Shown here: positions 8,001 to 10,012 of the stretch, piece after piece
How the letters are laid out: each line of letters begins with the position of its first letter
Numbering within the stretch: the stretch's first letter is position 1
Program-made: the position numbers and the translations under genes
Assembly (NCBI GenBank): GCA_017618625.1
Contig: JAFZTV010000108.1
Span: 1-10,012 of the forward strand
Direction: 5' to 3'
DNA from: Bacteroidales bacterium
Lineage (GTDB): Bacteria > Bacteroidota > Bacteroidia > Bacteroidales > P3
Length of the DNA stretch: 10,012 bases
The notes under the pieces: model-generated
Databases searched by the model: none
Told to the model about the DNA's origin: nothing
The model's input: only the letters and a program-made list of their open reading frames with translations

Positions 8001-8950
8001 GTCGTGTGTCCGGAGATATTGTCTCCACCTGTAAGGACCTTCCAGCCCTCGAACTTTTGGGAGTTCGAGGGTGGGGTGTAAGCGGCACTGACAGTATAGC
8101 TCTTAGTGGGCGTGCCCTCGCTCGCAAGGAAGGATATATCACTGGTGGCAAGCACCACTCCGTTCTCATCCAGATAGGAGACAGTGTATGACTTGAAGAG
8201 CATGGCGTAGAAATGCAGCTCGGTGCCGTCGGTAACACCGGCGGCGAGCCTGTTGCGTATGCTGTCGCGCACCATTGCAAAGGTAAGTCCTTGCGAGGCG
8301 TTGGCTGCGGTGTATGAAGCATTGGCAATCCATCCACGGAACTGCTGACCTGAAGGCACCGTGCCTACGCCTGGGTTATAGACGATGGTGTCGAAACCGT
8401 GTCCGACAGGGATATCAGCTCTCTTGACATATACGGTCACCACCTGTCCGTCAGCACGATGGAAAGAGACCTTCAGACGGTTATAGTCGCCTGACTGGGC
8501 GATGATATAGACTGAGAAGGAAGGTGCGGGGAAAGTAATCCTGCCGTTCTCAGGCGAGACGGTGGCGATATATTCGAGGCCGTTCCTGCCTTCGTGGTAG
8601 ATGTCAAGCAGCTGTCCATCGACAAAGCCGGGGTCGGTCATGGTTACCAAGGCAGGCTCTTCCGGCTGCGGTTGCCATTCGCGGCCATCCTTGGAGACGT
8701 TGATATCGTAGGCACCATAGAGACGTTTGCCGTTGGGCGAGGTTCGCTTAACAGGGACGGCACTGACGGAGGCATTCTGGACGCCACTCACCTTAAAGGT
8801 CAGCGGAGCGGCGGATCTCTGAGCCGAAGCGGTATGGGGCAGTGCGAGTAAGAATAGGAGCGCAGCCGCGAAGAGAGACAATGATCTCATTCCTCGGGTG
8901 GCGATGCGAGTTCTGAATCTTTCTATGCTATGTCTGCGATTCTGGTTCAT
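5027..8950 (-). CDS. Secreted InlB B-type (Listeria-Bacteroides) repeat protein, 1307 aa
   Basis: This is a complete gene. Residues 1-20 are a basic extension (MNQNRRHSIERFRTRIATRG). Residues 21-44 form a clear signal peptide with the core SLFAAALLFLLALP and probable cleavage after ASA or ASAQ. Several InlB B-type repeats (Flg_new/Listeria-Bacteroides family) follow, with the hallmark aromatic-x-G-W at about 299-303 (FEGW), 382-388 (YTFDGWW), 811-817 (YVFEGWY), 889-895 (YEFAGWF) and 1149-1155 (YTFKGWY). Their closing strands are YAKW (417-420), FAKW (839-842), YGKW (957-960) and YAIW (1210-1213). Residues 513-600 are a Tyr/Trp/Asn-rich insert. Residues about 1215-1307 form an Ig/PKD-like end domain with Cys pairs. 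The family is found in secreted or surface proteins of Bacteroidetes and Firmicutes; the ligand is unknown. I see no type IX C-terminal sorting domain, as the protein ends ISIEPTTP. ATG 8890 (MRSLSL) is an alternative start. It is probably a surface or secreted partner of the downstream giant gene. Confidence 0.9.
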   Translation of the reverse strand: MNQNRRHSIERFRTRIATRGMRSLSLFAAALLFLLALPHTASAQRSAAPLTFKVSGVQNASVSAVPVKRTSPNGKRLYGAYDINVSKDGREWQPQPEEPALVTMTDPGFVDGQLLDIYHEGRNGLEYIATVSPENGRITFPAPSFSVYIIAQSGDYNRLKVSFHRADGQVVTVYVKRADIPVGHGFDTIVYNPGVGTVPSGQQFRGWIANASYTAANASQGLTFAMVRDSIRNRLAAGVTDGTELHFYAMLFKSYTVSYLDENGVVLATSDISFLASEGTPTKSYTVSAAYTPPSNSQKFEGWKVLTGGDNISGHTTNRLYTNGTGITIRGDVVFYDTVSEGHWLIYHENGKGATYKAADFVNAGAVTVNPTPPLSMMRNGYTFDGWWTGAPATEGGIPGGVRFSFGGALTENTHIYAKWNPKNNADYTIIVWKQNVEGDGFDFDTAITLNGTVGQNIPVTNNGTYATINGRNYRGTEVTGHDYTGFHLDSISQNVQINTEGNAVRNVYYGRNRHTLRFQAEGYSYTVSNSTSNGNYYIPDGNGGYTQVYLYRNNNRWWRTRSGSWLFGYSYSNEYTGQVYTQNYGWLDIKVITALYGQYIGDNFPIVGTNGVTYNNGERWDPQSTGTANDVIVYIDVMPNKDETYHLNVADRQLKTINYYVEALPGTAGTIAGPGTLYDYNNNTVSGAGIQFVLHRTIGANYAWVTKEEDFFNMIGYDRLGVNQAEVSINNGDDHGYCYNNPDATCTVSFYYTRKKYSITYMDGAYYDGRGNRLSSETSRGRLHRVENIAYRADISNRGDYRPGTTPEGYVFEGWYADATCNNRYTFDKMPEGGVTVFAKWRQIEYRVFLHPNAGTDASLNWGSDEQEMCFRVAYGNRISAPTGRREDYEFAGWFTDVACTQSFNADAVVLNESNPNLATYDKSTDFTDPMDKWGNGATTNNDVERFWITKKYDLYGKWRAKLRGADGITVKFDCNGGQTSSNATYQYQDNVHAVARDACTPPANKEFSHWVLQTYNTSTGEYDDVSNSRIYPGNPFTVLKLNAKVENARWCAPGSESDCEPTEPGSTTPPAGHPTYIDYRADYTVKLRAEYVDKEAPTYTFIVWYKNDGISTPVRVDGTGRANPSLGINVTDPPTPSIPEAPTREGYTFKGWYKKNIPGSTIPDTVKQCTPNFLYYNSVSGKYYREAGYANEVTLVAADIYQRDDYLYAIWEPVVNFNMPSFCNRMQVTLPTTTNPGGADLSIGAWSWSASSGTISDGTSYTPPESGDSDTLTFTPDPSTCAQSKEFHVTINHLDASISIEPTTP

Positions 8951-8964
8951 CTTGGATTGAAGTG

Positions 8965-9028
8965 GATGTTAGATGTTAGCAGTTAGATGGAAGATGGTTT
9001 GATAGTTTGATGGTTTGATAGTTTGATT
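8965..9028. repeat. Short tandem repeats, 7-bp changing to 8-bp
   Basis: From 8965 the plus strand reads in 7-bp steps: GATGTTA twice, GCAGTTA, GATGGAA, GATGGTT. From 8997 to 9028 it reads as four 8-bp units: GTTTGATA, GTTTGATG, GTTTGATA, GTTTGATT. The array ends 15 nt before the start codon at 8950, so it would lie in the 5' leader of the InlB-repeat gene, where a change in unit number would alter leader length but not the reading frame. Confidence 0.85.
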
Positions 9029-9034
9029 AATCAA
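9023..9034. promoter_or_regulatory. Perfect 12-bp palindrome TTGATTAATCAA
   Basis: The inverted repeat is perfect and lies about 73 nt upstream of the start of the InlB-repeat gene. It overlaps the last unit of the 8-bp array. It could be a binding site for a dimeric regulator, but AT-rich repeats of TTGAT easily produce such symmetry, and no second copy is seen elsewhere in the window. Confidence 0.2.
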
Positions 9035-9100
9035 TGGTTTGGGTTAAGGATTAATGGGATTGCGTTAATGTGTTTACGATTTACTGTTTATGAGTGGTTT

Positions 9101-9191
9101 GTCGAGAGTCGAGAGTCGAGGGTCGAGGGTCGAGAGTCAAAGTTCAAAGTTCAAGGTTCAAGGTTCGGTGGTCGGTGGTTAGTGATCAGTT
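9101..9191. repeat. Thirteen-unit heptamer tandem array
   Basis: Reading the plus strand in 7-bp steps gives GTCGAGA, GTCGAGA, GTCGAGG, GTCGAGG, GTCGAGA, then GTCAAAG, TTCAAAG, TTCAAGG, TTCAAGG, then TTCGGTG, GTCGGTG, GTTAGTG and ATCAGTT. The period never slips over 91 bp. The unit sequence drifts gradually, with neighbours usually identical or one to two bases apart. This is the pattern expected from repeated local duplication plus mutation. It is not CRISPR: there are no spacers. It lies between vapC and the InlB-repeat gene, about 150 nt upstream of the latter's start. Confidence 0.93.
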
Positions 9192-9259
9192 TTATGTTGA
9201 TAGGTGGATAGGTTTTTTGCTGGTTTTTAGTTGTGAGGTGTGAGTTTTAAGTGGTTGAC

Positions 9260-9667
9260 TTATCTTGTTATCCAGTTTTCGAGCTTGATTCCTGTGAGAT
9301 TTTTAAAGTCTTTGGTGTTCTCGGTTACCATCGTCATGTCGTTGGCGACAGCTGTGCAGCCTATGAGCAGGTCGAAATCGTCGTCTATTGGAGTTCCCTT
9401 CAAACGCAAACGGGCTTTCTCACTTGCTGCCATATCAATAGCATTGTCTATCGGAAGAACATCTACGCTATTGAGCATCTCGTTTAACTGGTCTCGCTGG
9501 TCGATCCCGTCCCGCTGAAACAACAACTCGGCCCCATATTTCAACTCCATCGCCGTAAGTTCTGATATATGACAGTTATTTGAGCCAACTCTTGCTATCG
9601 CTTTGTTGACGTCGTATTTCCCTCGTAATAGAAAAACGCAGATATTTGTATCCAGAAGGTATTGCAT
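9260..9667 (-). CDS. vapC: VapC-family PIN-domain toxin (ribonuclease), 135 aa
   Basis: The protein is a full-length PIN domain of usual VapC size. The acidic catalytic residues are visible: D6 in YLLDTN, E41 in TAMELKYGA, D99 in DDFDLLIGCTA, and the closing T115-x-N117-x-x-D120-F motif (VTENTKDF). The C-terminal GIKLENW is also typical of the family. VapC toxins are Mg2+-dependent endoribonucleases that cut tRNA or rRNA and stop translation; the target here cannot be told from sequence. ATG 9667 lies 6 nt after the stop of the upstream antitoxin gene, so the two are almost certainly co-transcribed and translationally linked. All active-site residues are present, so the toxin appears functional. 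Regulation is expected through repression by the toxin-antitoxin complex at a promoter outside the window. Confidence 0.95.
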   Translation of the reverse strand: MQYLLDTNICVFLLRGKYDVNKAIARVGSNNCHISELTAMELKYGAELLFQRDGIDQRDQLNEMLNSVDVLPIDNAIDMAASEKARLRLKGTPIDDDFDLLIGCTAVANDMTMVTENTKDFKNLTGIKLENWITR

Positions 9668-9673
9668 CGCTTA

Positions 9674-10009
9674 CTATTCGATTGTTTCTCTTTTGAATGT
9701 TCGTGCCGACTTCAACTCGGCAATAAAGGCATCTGCATCTATCCTGTCGTCCGACCAGACACCGTAGAACTGATCCAATGTGGTGGACTTGTCTTTCTCA
9801 TGCGACATCTCATTCGGCCGGGAAGCGAGGATTCGCTGGAGGTCGGGGTGCAAACGAGAGGGGTCGAAGGTGGATTTGGCCGGGGCGTGCTGACTCATCC
9901 AGAGGTCAACATTCTCCTGCAACCAGCGGGAGATGGCTTCCGTCCCGTCGAGTTCGGGATTGATGCTACGAAGTCTTGCTTCGTCGATGTTTATGGTGAC
10001 TGTACACAT
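9674..10009 (-). CDS. Antitoxin partner of VapC (VapB-like), 111 aa
   Basis: The gene is directly upstream of the PIN toxin, with a 6-nt gap. The N-terminus (TVTINIDEARLRSINPEL, then an AISRWLQENVDLWM helix) looks like the short strand-helix DNA-binding half of a Bacteroidetes antitoxin. A flexible linker (about 41-76) follows. The C-terminal part is DQFYGVWSDD (79-88), an acidic helix, and a final SARTFKRE, the pattern of the segment that wraps and blocks a PIN active site. The role is to neutralise the toxin and autorepress the operon (family knowledge). ATG 10009 is only 3 nt from the window edge, so an earlier start cannot be excluded, but MCTVTIN fits the usual N-terminus of such proteins. 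Confidence 0.88.
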   Translation of the reverse strand: MCTVTINIDEARLRSINPELDGTEAISRWLQENVDLWMSQHAPAKSTFDPSRLHPDLQRILASRPNEMSHEKDKSTTLDQFYGVWSDDRIDADAFIAELKSARTFKRETIE

Positions 10010-10012
10010 GGG

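Larger units (their letters stand above)
8951..9259 (-). other. 309-nt repeat-rich, strand-asymmetric intergenic region
   Basis: The region lies between the vapC stop and the start of the InlB-repeat gene and contains no credible gene. By hand count the plus strand has 103 G and 20 C, so the transcribed strand is nearly G-free. It ends in an A/C-rich leader (CACTTCAATCCAAG) directly before ATG 8950. It holds a 7/8-bp array (8965-9028), a perfect 12-bp palindrome (9023-9034) and a 13-unit heptamer array (9101-9191). I find no stem-loop terminator after vapC and no convincing Bacteroidetes promoter (TTG plus TAnnTTTG). Confidence 0.7.

Noticed and set aside
9101..9191. CRISPR array or other spaced-repeat system
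   Set aside because: Units are 7 bp and directly abutting with no spacers, and no cas genes are present. The same holds for the 11-bp array at 4641-4783.

Overview
The window looks like a chromosomal stretch from an uncultured or gut/rumen-type Bacteroidales bacterium (Prevotella-like). This is inferred from family content: Listeria-Bacteroides (InlB B-type) repeats, cleaved-adhesin/MAM-like modules, Bacteroidetes-type beta-sandwich modules, A/C-rich leaders with no strong Shine-Dalgarno sequence, and a VapBC-type pair with a typical Bacteroidetes antitoxin. No rRNA, tRNA or housekeeping gene is present to fix the taxonomy more tightly.

Everything real is on the minus strand, so the window reads right to left. 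At the right edge is a two-gene toxin-antitoxin operon: an antitoxin (10009-9674), then a PIN-domain VapC toxin (9667-9260), 6 nt apart. A 309-nt intergenic region follows (9259-8951). It is extremely C-poor on the plus strand and packed with 7- and 8-bp tandem repeats. Next is a complete 1307-residue secreted protein with InlB B-type repeats (8950-5027). A second repeat-bearing spacer leads into a giant modular surface protein, which starts at about 4869 (or 4614) and runs off the left edge. At least 1,538 codons of it are in the window, all open.

The giant protein carries, in order: an N-terminal extension encoded by thirteen 11-bp repeats; a signal peptide; a Bacteroidetes beta-sandwich module; a cleaved-adhesin/MAM-like domain; a CUB-like domain; a Big_2-like Ig domain; a second adhesin-like domain; a second copy of the first module; a divergent InlB B-repeat; another beta-sandwich; and a run of about 88-residue Ig/PKD-like repeats that is still going at position 1.

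The two large proteins are probably exported and displayed or released at the cell surface for adhesion or host/glycan contact. Their C-termini either lack a visible type IX sorting domain (1307-residue protein) or lie outside the window (giant protein). The most unusual aspect is the DNA around them. Short tandem arrays (7, 8 and 11 bp) lie in front of both large genes. The 11-bp array lies between the upstream start codons and the signal peptide of the giant gene, where a change in copy number would shift the reading frame. This suggests, but does not prove, slippage-based ON/OFF or level variation.
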